Shown: one piece after another, positions 10,101 to 18,498 of the stretch
How the letters are laid out: each line of letters opens with the position of its first letter
How positions within the stretch are numbered: the stretch's first letter is position 1
Origin: Mesostigma viride
Lineage: Eukaryota > Streptophyta > Mesostigmatophyceae > Mesostigmatales > Mesostigmataceae
Assembly: GCA_009746045.1 (NCBI GenBank)
Contig: RPFO01000114.1
Span: 1,826,411-1,865,910, forward strand
DNA length: 39,500 nucleotides
Reading direction: 5' to 3'
Position numbers and translations under genes: made by a program
Notes under the pieces: generated by a model
What the model saw: the letters and a program-made list of their open reading frames with translations, nothing else
What the model was told of the DNA's origin: nothing
Database searches by the model: none

Positions 10101-13100
10101 CTGCCCTCTTCATGCCCCTTCCCTGCCCTCTCCATGCCCCTTCCCTGCCCTCTCCATGCCCCTTCCCTGCCCTCTTCATGCCCCTTCCCTGCCCTCTCCA
10201 CGCCCCTTCCCTGCCCTCTCCGTGCCCCTTCCCTGCCCTCTCCACGCCCCTTCCCTGCCCTCTCCACGCCCCTTCCCTGCCCTCTCCGTGCCCCTTCCCT
10301 GCCCTCTCCACGCCCCTTCCCTGCCCTCTCCACGCCCCTTCCCTGCCCTCTCCATGCCCCTTCCGTGCCCTCTCCGTGCCCCTCCCCTGATGTTATCTGC
10401 GGTGGCATGATGGATTTTCGCCGCGCCTCCCCTCGGCGTACCCGCAGGTACTCCCCTCCCTGCTGGGAATGGATCGGCCATTGGGAGCCGCCGAGGAGAT
10501 GCCACCTGTTGCGCAGCTGGGCCCCCAGCTGGGCATGCTTGCCCACCCGTCCCCCCTCGCGCAGCCTCTCTCGGCGCCCCTGACGCTCCCCGGCTCCGGC
10601 CCCTCCCAGGGGTTTGGCGGACCTGCCACCGGACCCATGGACCTGCCCATGCCTGGCATGCCGCCGCACGCGGCCCAGCTGGCATCCGTCCCACCCGTGC
10701 CCCGTTCGTCCGGGCCCGCGCAGCAGCGGCGGCAGTACCGGCAAAACCAGCGGCGGCCCCGGTCAAGCGACCAGAATAAGCCGCCGGCGCGTGAGAGAGC
10801 GCGCAGCAGGGGCGGTTCCAGCAAACAGCCCAAGACGGGGGCGTCGGGTGGTGCCCCACGGCAGCAGCAAGCGACGGGACAAGCAAGGAGGTTCCCCCCA
10901 GCAGGAGAGAATCTGGCCCCCAGGGCCGTAGGGGAAATGGCCCCGATGTCCATCGCGGGGGCGGCAGTCATGGCGGCTCCCGCGGAGGAGGAAGGGATGG
11001 CGGAAGGGATGGGGGCCATGGCGGCGGAGGGTGGCGGGGATGGAGACAAGCCCGTGAGACGACGGACAACGCTGCCCAAGGCCTCGGTGGTCCGCCTCAA
11101 GCAGTGGATGCTGGAGCACTTCTGCTACCCGTACCCAACCGACGTGCGTGGGCGCCCCAGGGTGTCGTTTGGGGGTAGGGGGTAGGGGTTAGGGGTTAGG
11201 GCGTAGGGGGCGGGGGGTGGGGGTGGGGGGTGGGGGGTCGGGGGTGGGGGGTCGGGGGTGTGGGGTCGGGGCGAGGGGTGAGGGGCGCGGAGCGAGGGGC
11301 GAGGGGCGAGGGGCGCGGGGCGGGGGGCGAGGGGCGAGGGGCGAGGGGCGAGGGGCGAGGGGCGAGGGGCGAGGGGAGGGGCGAGGGGCGAGGGGCGAGG
11401 GGCGAGGGGCGAGGGGCGAGGGGCGAGGGGCGAGGGGCGAGGGGCGAGGGGCGAGGGGCGGAGGGGGTGGGGCGAGGGGGGAGGGGGAGGGGGAGGGGCT
11501 GGGGGCTGGGGCTGGGGGCTGGGGGCTGGGGGCTGGGGGCTGGGGGCTGGGGGCTGGGGGCTGGGGGCTGGGGGCTGGGGCGGGGGCCGGGGGCGGGCTG
11601 GGGGCTGGGGGCTGGGGGCTGGGGGCTGGGGGCTGGGGGCTGGGGGCTGGGGGCTGGGGGCTGGGGGCTGGGGGCGGGGGCCGGGGGCCGGGGCCGGGGG
11701 CTGGGGGCTGGGGGCTGGGGGCTGGGGGCTGGGGGCTGGGGGCTGGGGGCTGGGGGCTGGGGGCTGGGGGCTGGGGGCTGGGGGCTGGGGGCTGGGGGCT
11801 GGGGGCTGGGGGCTGGGGGCTGGGGGCTGGGGGCTGGGGGCTGGGGGTCGGGGGTTGGGGCTGGGGGTCGGGGCTAGGGGCGAGGGGCGAGGGGCGGAGG
11901 GGGTTTGGGGGAGGGGGGAGGGGGGAGGGTGCAGGTTCCTGAGGCCGCAATGCTGCAGCGTGCGGGTTACCCGTAGCGGACCAGAGAGGCACTCACTTGG
12001 GAGAGTCTTGTGTCAGGATAATAGCACGTAGACATCGTTGCGTGGATACCCATTAAGGAGCCAAGAAAGGAGCGTCTTGTGTCTTTGGGTGCATTACGTG
12101 GGAGAGTCTAATGTGACCAGGGGTAGATGGGGTTCCTGGTTAGGCCCGTTCAGGTTAGGCCCACTTCGGCTCAGGCCCAGTGCAAGCGTGTTTGTGGTGG
12201 GGTGCGGGTACTTGTGCCGATGCATGCATGGGTGGATTATCTGAACCCCCTCGAAAACGTGAGTTTCTGTGTGCGAGGCTTGCATGCGGTGACATGTGTT
12301 AGCAAGGTGGTTGGTTTTATTAAGTCTTGAGCATCGCTAACCGGAACCTCCTCGCGCTCAGCCCCCAAGACCACTGCTGTGACCCAGAGGGGGGACGTTA
12401 CGGATGTATGCATGGTATCTGCAAATGTTTTCGCATGTGCTCTGCCTCTGCCTCATCTCACCTGGTGATCTCATAATGTCAAGTATCCGTTGATGGGCGG
12501 TTGATGCCATTCGAAGAGTCCAAAGAGCGCTGGCGGTGGCGTACCCTCATGCCGAGCAAGATCCCAAAACAACGCACCGGCTCTCCCAAACCAACGTGCT
12601 TTGAGGCAATGCTCCAGAGCCAAAGAATGATGAGTCAATGCCCGTAGTCCTCACTCCTCCATGCCCTTGCTCCTTTCGAACCACCTCTGCTGACGCTCTG
12701 AATACCTATCTGGCAACCTCTACTGCCCGGTGCAGGAGCAAAAAGCAGCGCTGGCGGACGAGACCAACCTGAGCGTGATGCAGGTCAACAACTGGTTCAT
12801 CAACGCGCGCGTGCGCATCTGGCGGCCTCTGGTCGACAAGATGTCGGCGGCTGAGCAGCAACAAACACAATCGCAGGCCCAGGCCCAGGGGCAAGGCCAG
12901 GCACAGCTCCCTGCCCCTCCCCCTGGGGTTCAGAGGCCAGGGCCACGACAACCCCCTGGGCAAGGACCAGGGCAAGGCCAGGGGCAAGGACAAGGACAAG
13001 GACAAGGACAAGGACAAGGACAAGGACAAGGACAAGGACAAGGACAAGGACAAGGACAAGGACAAGGACAAGGGCAGGGACCAGGACCAGGACCAGGAGA

Positions 13101-16100
13101 AGGGCAAGCGCAAGGGCAAGGACAAGGGCCAGCAATGCTGCCGCATTCGCAGGCAAAGGCAGAAGGGATGTCCGGGGTTGGGCCGCAGGGTGCTGGCATG
13201 GGCAGGGTCGGCGGTGATACTTTGTCACGGGCAGGGGGGGGGCTGAAACCACCGGTGGTTGTGGACGCGGCAGGCGGGTTGATGGGCGAAGCGAGTGGTG
13301 AGTTGGTGGCTTCAACTTTTCCATGTCGCAGATATTGCTGAATGAATAGCTACAGCCATTATTTAGTAACTACTACCGTTACTGTCGATTTGTGATCGGT
13401 ACTATTGCTATTATTTGTATTACAAACAGAACTGGGGTTTTGGCAACGGCCCTGTGCGTGGGTTCTCTGGATGGTCCGAAATTCCACGCGATCACAGATT
13501 TTATTGATGTAAATTTGATAGCATCAACTGCGGGGGCTTCACACCCCCAATTGGCATGTCTCTCCACGGCCCCATGTAGAACTTTCGGAATGCACGATCT
13601 GGTGTATGCAATCCCTACTGAATAGTTTGTTTTCCTACTCACATTGGTGATTTGGTTTACACAATTGATATGTGCACATTTAAACTATCCATACTGGCAG
13701 TTTGGCTAACGTTATCCTTGCCAGTTCATGTATATAACCCATATTTGCGATTTGGGTTATATAACTCATAGCTGCTTCATTTAAATGACCCATATTAGCG
13801 ATTCGGTCTACACTATCCATGCACCCATACGGGTTCATCTATGTAACCCAGATTGGCGCTTTGGTTAATACAGTCCATACGGGTTAATTGATATCATACA
13901 TAAGATGACGATTAGGTGTACACTATCCATACTGGTTCAACTGGAATCGTCGGTGCGCGCAGGCTCCATGGACCTCAGGCCCGCCACCCAACTGGAGGCC
14001 GTGCCGGAGGCACCCAGCCCGGCAGGCGCGGAAGGCGGCGCTGAGCTGGCGGCATTCTCACCAGGGACCCAGGCAGGGGTCGGGGACGAGCGCTGGGCGG
14101 CAGGGGGAGCCCCGGCACCGGGCCTCGGCGAGGTGGGTCTTTGACCGGACAAAGTGACCGGACAAAGTGACCCCTCGCACAGCCTAGCTGTGGGGGCACA
14201 GGATGGCATGGATGGGCTTCTTGACCGTTCCTTAAGTTTTATCATTGGTAGATGTTAGGGGCACAGGATGGGATGGATGGGCTTCTTGGCCTTTTCTTTA
14301 GTTTGGTTTTATCATTGGTAGATGTTAGGGGCACAGGATGGGATGGATGGGCTTCTTGACCTTTTCTTTAGTTTGGTTTTATCATTGGTAGATGCAAGGG
14401 GCACAGGATGGGATGGATGGGCTTCTTGACCTTTTCTTTAGTTTGGTTTTATCATTGGTAGATGTTAGGGGCACAGGATGGGATGGGATGGGATCCTTGA
14501 CCTTTCCTTTTCCCCCCTTCCGTTTGGTTTTTCTTCTGCGTTGGCGGTCTTGTCTAGATTGAGGCATGTGGGGTCATTGCGGAGTGCACCGGCAGGAGCG
14601 TGGGCATGGCACGGTGGAGTTGTGGATAACTCCTTGAATGGTTCCGTCAGATACGCCAACCGTTCTTCCTCAAGGCATGATTTTTCCTTCTCAACTTCCT
14701 GGCTCATTCACTTCCTCTTTCCATGCATCCATGCCCATGGCATCACAACCCCCGGCCTGCCACTCCCCCACCCCACAGGAACTCGCCGGCCCCCCACTGC
14801 CGCCCTCCATCGAAGCCACCAGGGGGTCCCTCCCCATGCCCCCCCCCCCTACGAACACGCTCACGGACACCGCGCCTGAGGACGTCACACTTGCCTCCAC
14901 AAATGACTTGGACTTGGGAGATGCGGGCCAGGGCCGACAGGCCTTGGACCTAGGGGAGGAAGGGCAGCCTGGGGGGTCACAAGGTGCCGCGGGACAGGGG
15001 CAATCGGTGCCTGGTCCCAGTGTCACGGCTGCCAGAAGCAAGGGCCCAACGGCCAAGGGCCCGGGCCCTGTTCGACCGACGCGCCCCTCTCCCGCACTCG
15101 CCGGTGCGAATGGCCAGCTATCCGTGCAGATACTCGAGCGGGCGGGCGCCGGGCCAGGTGGCATGGCTGGGGCCAGCATCGTGGACAGAGCGGGTGACCC
15201 GGTCTCGTCACCCATGTCGCGGGCAGCGAGGGGCGGAACGGCGCCGGCGACGTCCCTCGCCCCCACCAACATGTGGGAGGGAGGTTCCACACAGCCCACA
15301 GGGGGTGCAGCCTTACAGAGGTATCCCGCTGAGGGGGCGGCAGCAATGGACAAGGGTGGTGGGACCGGGGATGCTGTAGCCGCCAGCACGACACTCTCCC
15401 CGTCCGATGGCAGCATGAGGCAGCATCACGCAGCAGCGGACAAATGTGCGACCAGTGCTGTCAGCGCCACCACCACCACCTGCGCTCGCCCTGGCCCCCT
15501 AGACCCTGCTCGCCCCCCCCCCGGCCCCCTTTGCGGTCGCGGTTCCCGCCACGTTCCTCCCCCTGGCCACCGCAGGGTCCCTGCTGAGCCCCGCGGGGGG
15601 GGGACCGCTTGTGCCCGGCACGGCCGCGCCACCCCCCCGAGCGCCCCGTGATGGGAAGCCGCCACTGCTGGCATTCGCGTACGCCCCCGGGGGCCACCCC
15701 GATGCCCAGCCAGGCGGAGGGCTGACTGGTGGCCCGCTCGGCCCCAAGTCAGCCCCACCGGGTCAAGGCCCTGTGCACGGCGGCTCGGGCCCCGTGCGGT
15801 TGGGCCCAGGGGGGCACTCACTCATCGGGCGACCCCCTCCCAGGGACAGGGCGCACGGGTCCCAGGGACAGGAGCACAGGCCGCCAGGGGGTCCTCCCGG
15901 GCCAGGCCCCCACATGAATGTGGGCGGGGGCGCTCGCCACGCGATGGGCGTGGCATCGGCACAAGGCACGGCCGGGGGGGTGGCCGAGGGGATCCCGCCC
16001 CCAGGGACGACTTTGGGTGTTGTGCCAGGATCAGTTGATGCTCCTGGGTCGGGAGGGGTTCTGACTGGAGACGCGGGTGAGGAGGAGCGGTGGGCACCCG

Positions 16101-17337
16101 CGGGGGATGAGATGGGGGAGGGTGGGGGCGGGGGTGGCATGGAGCTGGCGGGGGAGTGGACGGGGGGATTGGGGGTGGCAGGGGGTGCGGCGGCGCAGGG
16201 GATGGGGTGGGAGCAGGGAGGTGGAGGGGTGGAAATGGAGGCGTGGCCCGTGACGGCGCCAGCTGGCACGGAGGCTTCCCATGCACCAGGTATGGTACCG
16301 GCAGTGTAATCTCTTTTTATTGCATATGTTGTTTTTGTGTATTGCGAGCTGCTCCTTGTCCAGCATGTGGATCGATGGTGTTTATAGTGTTACCCTATTA
16401 CTGCGAGACAGAAAAGAACGAGCAGAAAGATATCGCAGAAGAATTGTACAGGAAGTACTAGCAGGAAAACGTTGTGCAGAAAGAGCGAGCAGAAACAACT
16501 AGCAGCAAGAGCTAGCAGAAAAAACTAGCAGAAAAAACTAGGACAGATAGTCGCGTCTGCAGACGGTGATGTCTGGCTGGTGGCTTGCTCTTGTGGATCA
16601 GCCAGCAGAAGCAGGGGCAGCAGAAGCAGCGCCCTTCCTTATGCTGCCACCCCATCAGGCCATGGCGCAGGAGCTGGAGTGGATCAGCCAGCAGAAGCAG
16701 GGGCAGCAGAAGCAGGGGCAGCAGAAGAAGGGCAAGCACTCCTAGAGGAAAGGACTAATGTTAGATAATCGAAATGGTTCACTGTGGCATGACACTGTGT
16801 TTTACTGCCTTATTTGGTCCCCCCCCTCAACCATCTTGGTTCTTTCCCCCCCCCGCCCATCACACCCACACCCACGCCCTTCATGTCACTCAGCTTGTAC
16901 CCACGAAACTACACCTCAATCCTCAAATCCAGACCAGAAAATTGAGCTGACTCCTAACCCACTACCACCACCACTACCACCCCACCCCCTATGCACCTTC
17001 ACCACCGCCCCGGTCCACCGCCACCCCACCCCCCATGCATCACCACGCACGCATCGCCCTCTTCCCCCACGCAGGCGCGGGTGGGAGCCCCCCCACACAC
17101 GCGTCCGGCACGGGACGCAAGCGCCGCAAGCCGGAGCACCTGGACCTCGGGGTAATGCACAACCGGAGCGTGGAAGAGATCCGCATGTGGGCGAATGACG
17201 TGCGGGCACATTTGGGGTTGCTGCCAGCCACTGAGGCGGGTGGCAGTGGCCACTCTGGAAGGGGGGCCAAGGCGAAGAAGGGTGGGGCGGGGGGACGGGG
17301 CAAGGGGGGGCCAGATGGCAGCTCGGCTAGGCATTGA
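2929..17337 (+). CDS. BELL-class (GSP1-like) TALE homeodomain transcription factor, 10-exon model
   Basis: Sequence-specific DNA-binding protein of the nucleus. Proposed coding exons: 2929-4145, 4971-5138, 7095-7271, 8668-8787, 9230-9343, 10448-11143, 12736-13297, 13963-14132, 14779-16289 and 17075-17337. All introns are GT-AG and all junction phases match (mostly phase 0; exons 7/8 and 9/10 phase 1). The product is about 1,665 aa once two frame breaks, both at 10-nt homopolymers (3145-3154 and 15513-15522), are allowed for. The TALE homeodomain is split by the 11144-12735 intron: its first half ends in FCYPYPTD, with the PYP loop insertion of TALE proteins, and the second half contains [23 protein letters not shown] marks the BELL rather than the KNOX class (WFINQRKR). 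Helical exons 3-5 precede it, where algal GSP1-like proteins carry a dimerisation region; this placement is inferred. The rest is low-complexity Gly/Gln/Pro. In Chlamydomonas, GSP1 pairs with the KNOX protein GSM1 to start the zygote programme. Orthology to GSP1 is inferred from class only. Confidence 0.8.
4146..4970 (+). other. Homeobox gene intron 1
   Basis: An 825-bp intron with GTGAGG donor and GTCGCAG acceptor, both phase 0. Apart from a purine-rich GGGGGA run just inside the donor (4150-4210), no repeat or embedded gene was seen. Confidence 0.6.
4971..5138 (+). CDS. Homeobox gene exon 2
   Basis: A 56-codon phase 0-0 exon between the CACGTCGCAG acceptor and a GTGGGT donor at 5139. The encoded segment has two short amphipathic stretches ([12 protein letters not shown] and [10 protein letters not shown]) and many Met and Gly. 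No named domain is recognised. It is placed in the gene because frame, phase and codon composition match exons 1 and 3. Confidence 0.6.
5438..6674 (+). repeat. 22-bp minisatellite, about 56 copies (intron 2)
   Basis: Head-to-tail units of TGCATGCATTATATTGTTCAAG fill most of intron 2 (5139-7094). Variation is limited to a few positions: GCATGC/GCATGT, ATTATA/ACTATA/ATGATA, a TTCATG variant, and three units with an extra T (ATATTTG). Two of the extra-T blocks lie 177 bp (8 units + 1) apart with near-identical neighbours, near 6171 and 6348, which shows multi-unit duplication. Because 22 is not a multiple of 3, long but meaningless frames open in all three phases ([10 protein letters not shown]-type repeats). 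These are not counted as genes. Confidence 0.95.
7095..7271 (+). CDS. Homeobox gene exon 3 (helical region)
   Basis: A 59-codon phase 0-0 exon, with acceptor CCCCCACAG at 7094 and donor GTGAGC at 7272. The segment is strongly helical ([16 protein letters not shown]..., [16 protein letters not shown]). Together with exons 4 and 5 it forms the region upstream of the homeodomain where BELL and GSP1-like proteins carry a partner-binding domain; that assignment is inferred from position and helicity. The last 28 nt of the exon and its donor reappear in the intron at 7348 and 7459. Confidence 0.7.
7244..7540 (+). repeat. Exon-3 end and splice donor, three tandem copies
   Basis: The segment starting GGCCCTGTTCCAGGAG occurs at 7244 (in the exon), 7348 and 7459 (in the intron), a period of 104-111 bp. 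Each copy is followed by similar intron text (GAGGAGAT...CACCACAA). Copy 2 has CAG followed by GTGAGT at 7376, a potential donor. Copy 3 has lost the GT. An in-frame TAG at 7299-7301 would end translation if the first donor were skipped. Confidence 0.85.
7931..8294 (+). repeat. 8-bp CACTCCCT array, about 45 copies (intron 3)
   Basis: An almost perfect 8-bp tandem array in intron 3 (7272-8667), preceded by a C-rich stretch at 7855-7930. It produces the LTPSLPHS-type repetitive frames, which have no coding meaning. A smaller 7-bp ATGTCTC array follows at 8389-8428. Confidence 0.95.
8668..8787 (+). CDS. Homeobox gene exon 4 (helical region)
   Basis: A 40-codon phase 0-0 exon between TTGCCAG and GTGAGG. 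It encodes a continuous amphipathic helix with regularly spaced Leu ([20 protein letters not shown]). It would suit a dimerisation surface together with exons 3 and 5; this role is inferred. Confidence 0.7.
8788..9229 (+). other. Homeobox gene intron 4
   Basis: A 442-bp intron with GTGAGG donor and CAACAG acceptor. It contains several scattered AGTGACCCG(G/A)GTT-like copies (8812-8950) and a (TG)n run at 8880-8898. No gene is seen inside. Confidence 0.6.
9230..9343 (+). CDS. Homeobox gene exon 5 (helical region)
   Basis: A 38-codon phase 0-0 exon, acceptor CAACAG and donor GTGGGT at 9344. It encodes helix-forming sequence ([20 protein letters not shown]) that continues the pre-homeodomain helical region. 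Its 3' end and donor are repeated twice more in intron 5. Confidence 0.7.
9304..9566 (+). repeat. Exon-5 end and splice donor, three tandem copies
   Basis: The stretch GGTGGAGGACTTC...GTACACAGCG plus the GTGGGTGGCGGTGTAT donor side (9304-9363) recurs at 9410-9470 and, more diverged, at about 9517-9566. The period is about 106 bp. Copy 2 keeps a GTGGGT donor at 9450; copy 3 has GTGGTC at 9557. Use of the 9450 donor would shift the frame relative to exon 6. Confidence 0.8.
9740..10388 (+). repeat. 22-bp C-rich minisatellite, about 29 copies (intron 5)
   Basis: Units of CCATGCCCCTTCCCTGCCCTCT with few variants (TTCATG, CCACG, CCGTG). The first 60 bp are more diverged. The array fills the second half of intron 5 (9344-10447) and ends 60 bp before exon 6. 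It yields long shadow frames on both strands ([10 protein letters not shown] and [11 protein letters not shown] types) that are not genes. The unit length equals that of the intron-2 array, but the sequence is unrelated. Confidence 0.95.
10448..11143 (+). CDS. Homeobox gene exon 6 (first half of the TALE homeodomain)
   Basis: A 232-codon phase 0-0 exon. The acceptor is TACCCGCAG at 10447 and the donor is GTGCGT at 11144, directly after GAC. The first 190 residues are Pro/Gln/Arg-rich with a basic stretch ([12 protein letters not shown]) that could contribute to nuclear import. The last 30 codons start the homeodomain ([20 protein letters not shown]...), giving helix 1 and the PYP loop up to PYPTD. 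Confidence 0.85.
11172..11935 (+). repeat. G-rich 7-bp array in the homeobox intron, telomere-like at its start
   Basis: The array begins with 7-mers GTAGGGG, GTAGGGG, TTAGGGG, TTAGGGC and GTAGGGG. It drifts through TCGGGGG-type units to a long GAGGGGC block (about 11,275-11,460) and then a long GCTGGGG/GGGGGCT block (about 11,497-11,850), with a few interruptions. The 7-bp period and the TTAGGGG units recall plant-type TTTAGGG telomere repeats. Every unit carries four or five consecutive G on the coding strand, so G-quadruplex formation in DNA or pre-mRNA is plausible. It lies inside the intron that splits the homeodomain. Confidence 0.9.
11936..12735 (+). other. Remainder of the homeodomain-splitting intron
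   Basis: About 800 bp between the G-rich array and exon 7, with no recognised gene or repeat. It ends in CCCGGTGCAG at 12735, a good acceptor. Confidence 0.55.
12736..13297 (+). CDS. Homeobox gene exon 7 (helix 2/3 of the homeodomain and Gln-Gly repeat)
   Basis: Starts phase 0 with [13 protein letters not shown] and continues to the recognition helix [15 protein letters not shown], keeping W48, F49, I50 and N51 of TALE proteins. A Gln-rich linker follows, then a (Gln-Gly)n tract of about 20 repeats encoded by GGACAA hexamers (12961-13090). The exon ends at 13297 in phase 1 before GTGAGT. If the intron were retained, the frame would run on to a stop at 13341, which gives a possible shorter isoform. 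Confidence 0.85.
12961..13092 (+). repeat. In-frame GGACAA hexamer repeat coding for Gln-Gly
   Basis: About 17 perfect and several imperfect hexamers within exon 7. Length changes in this array would keep the frame, unlike those of the intron arrays. Confidence 0.9.
13298..13962 (+). other. Homeobox gene intron 7 with a diverged tandem repeat
   Basis: A phase-1 intron from GTGAGT to GTGCGCGCAG. From about 13,640 to 13,940 it carries degenerate copies of a unit of roughly 50-60 bp built from GCGATTTGGTT, ACACTATCCATAC and GGGTTCATNTATGTAACCC-like pieces. A short frame on each strand at 13379-13642 is not supported by any motif. Confidence 0.5.
13963..14132 (+). CDS. Homeobox gene exon 8
   Basis: Acceptor GTGCGCGCAG at 13962. 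The first two bases complete a Gly codon begun in exon 7, and 56 codons follow ([20 protein letters not shown]...), ending at GAG before GTGGGT. Ala/Pro/Gly-rich, no recognised domain. Matching phase on both sides and GC-rich third positions support it. Confidence 0.6.
14191..14500 (+). repeat. 70-bp minisatellite, about 4.5 copies (intron 8)
   Basis: Units begin GGGGCACAGGATGGGATGGA and end ATCATTGGTAGATGTTA. Four nearly full copies and a partial one lie within intron 8 (14133-14778). The first is the most diverged, and the last passes into (GGGAT)n. Confidence 0.9.
14779..16289 (+). CDS. Homeobox gene exon 9 (low-complexity C-terminal region)
   Basis: Acceptor CACCCCACAG at 14778, phase 0; ends at 16289 in phase 1 before GTATGG. 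The frame holds to a run of ten C at 15513-15522. Past it the more protein-like frame ([20 protein letters not shown]) lies one base over, so one C appears to be extra. Removing one base makes the 1,511-nt exon fit the required phase. The product is Gly/Pro/Ala-rich with acidic patches in the last third. No domain is recognised. An undetected small intron around the C run is the alternative to a sequencing or slippage error. Confidence 0.55.
16290..17074 (+). other. Homeobox gene intron 9 with short duplications
   Basis: From GTATGG to CCCCCACGCAG. It holds several CTAGCAGAAA-like copies (16458-16545) and a direct repeat of about 37 bp, GTGGATCAGCCAGCAGAAGC..., near 16593 and 16680. No gene is seen. 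Confidence 0.55.
17075..17337 (+). CDS. Homeobox gene exon 10 (C terminus with basic motif)
   Basis: The first two bases complete a Gly codon from exon 9; the stop TGA is at 17335-17337. It encodes a basic, nuclear-localisation-like motif ([14 protein letters not shown]), then a charged helix ([20 protein letters not shown]) and a Gly/Lys tail. This is the only non-low-complexity part of the protein after the homeodomain, so it may be functional. Confidence 0.65.
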
Positions 17338-18486
17338 GCACGCTCCGTAGTTGGGCATTCGTCTGGAAGAGTTTTGCTGGAAACTTTGGGAGGACCTTAC
17401 CACCAGTTTGAGGGGGTGGCAGGTTGTGGAAGGATTGAAAATATTGGTCCGGTTTCCTTCAGGAGGCGCAGCCCGTGTTGGGGGGGCCTCGCCTGTTGCC
17501 GTGTGCAGACTAGGCATGTTAAAACGTGGCCTTACCTTCTTGCCTGCCCGATGGGATGATGTGGCGGGAATCAGCATGGGCTGGACACCTATCCAGGACC
17601 AGCATGGCTGGTGTTGGAGCACATTCATGTTGTGAGCACCGCCCTTGCGCTACGGACTCTATTTCATCGATCTGAGAATATCTTTCTAATCTGTATACAT
17701 GCTGGGGTTTGCCTGGACCGTCATTATACTAGAAGGACAGTTGAATGCGGCAGCTGGCTGATGCATGGTGAGCAGTTATATATCGCCATCCATGAAGCAA
17801 CTAGCTGTGTTGCACAGGTGAACAGTGTCAGCAGGCTCAGAGGAAGGGGAGTGATTTGCTTAGAATACATCGAGTAGAAAATTCTGGTGACGCTATCTAT
17901 GTTCTATCTTGGAGTGGGGATGGCCATGCATATCATATTGATTACCCCTGTGGGCAGTAGCCACTTTGTAGGAACTGCAGAAAATTCCAATGCTGCTATC
18001 TAGCAAGCAGATCTTAACATTTCATGTTAAATTGTTAAGAGGAAAAGCCGCTACTTGCGTAGGATTTAGGAGGCTGCTTCAAACATCCATGCAGTAGGTG
18101 AGCTGCATGCACATGCACGCCATGAACCTGTCAATCCAGGAAGCTGGACTGCCAGCATTTTCAGCTGCGCCTCAAATCCCGATAGTCGTACGTTGCCCCG
18201 GCCTGCTTGGGGGCACAATGTAGGGGTTTGTTGAGCTGCACACTTGGAAACTATCATTATTATCATCAAGTAAATTATGCAAATTATGCATGCACTACAT
18301 GCAGCATTTCTACTTGCAGGTCTATATGTATTAAGTGTGGCATGCATGGATATGCCAGGTGTTTTCCATCCCCACACTACACATTAAAAATTATAATTAC
18401 TGACATCAGAGTGAAGGCATTCAATTAAACCTAAACAAAAGCCATCGCTAACAAGAGATACCGCGACCAAATAACTATACATGGGC
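17338..18486. other. 3' flank of the homeobox gene, no gene recognised
   Basis: The AT content rises after about 17,640. Short frames (94 and 88 codons) have no recognisable motif and probably include the 3' UTR. Nothing else was identified before the retroelement cluster that begins with the target-site copy at 18487. Confidence 0.5.
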
Positions 18487-18498
18487 ATGGGACACTCC

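Noticed and set aside
9619-10744. Frames over 200 codons on both strands rich in Pro/Leu or Gly/Glu/Arg
   Set aside because: Shadows of the 22-bp C-rich array; no start context or domain.
11189-11992. Pro/Ser-rich and Gly-rich frames of 215-267 codons
   Set aside because: They arise from the G-rich 7-bp array inside the intron that splits the homeodomain.
13379-13642. Short frames on both strands in homeobox intron 7
   Set aside because: No motif, flanked by intron repeats; probably chance openness.
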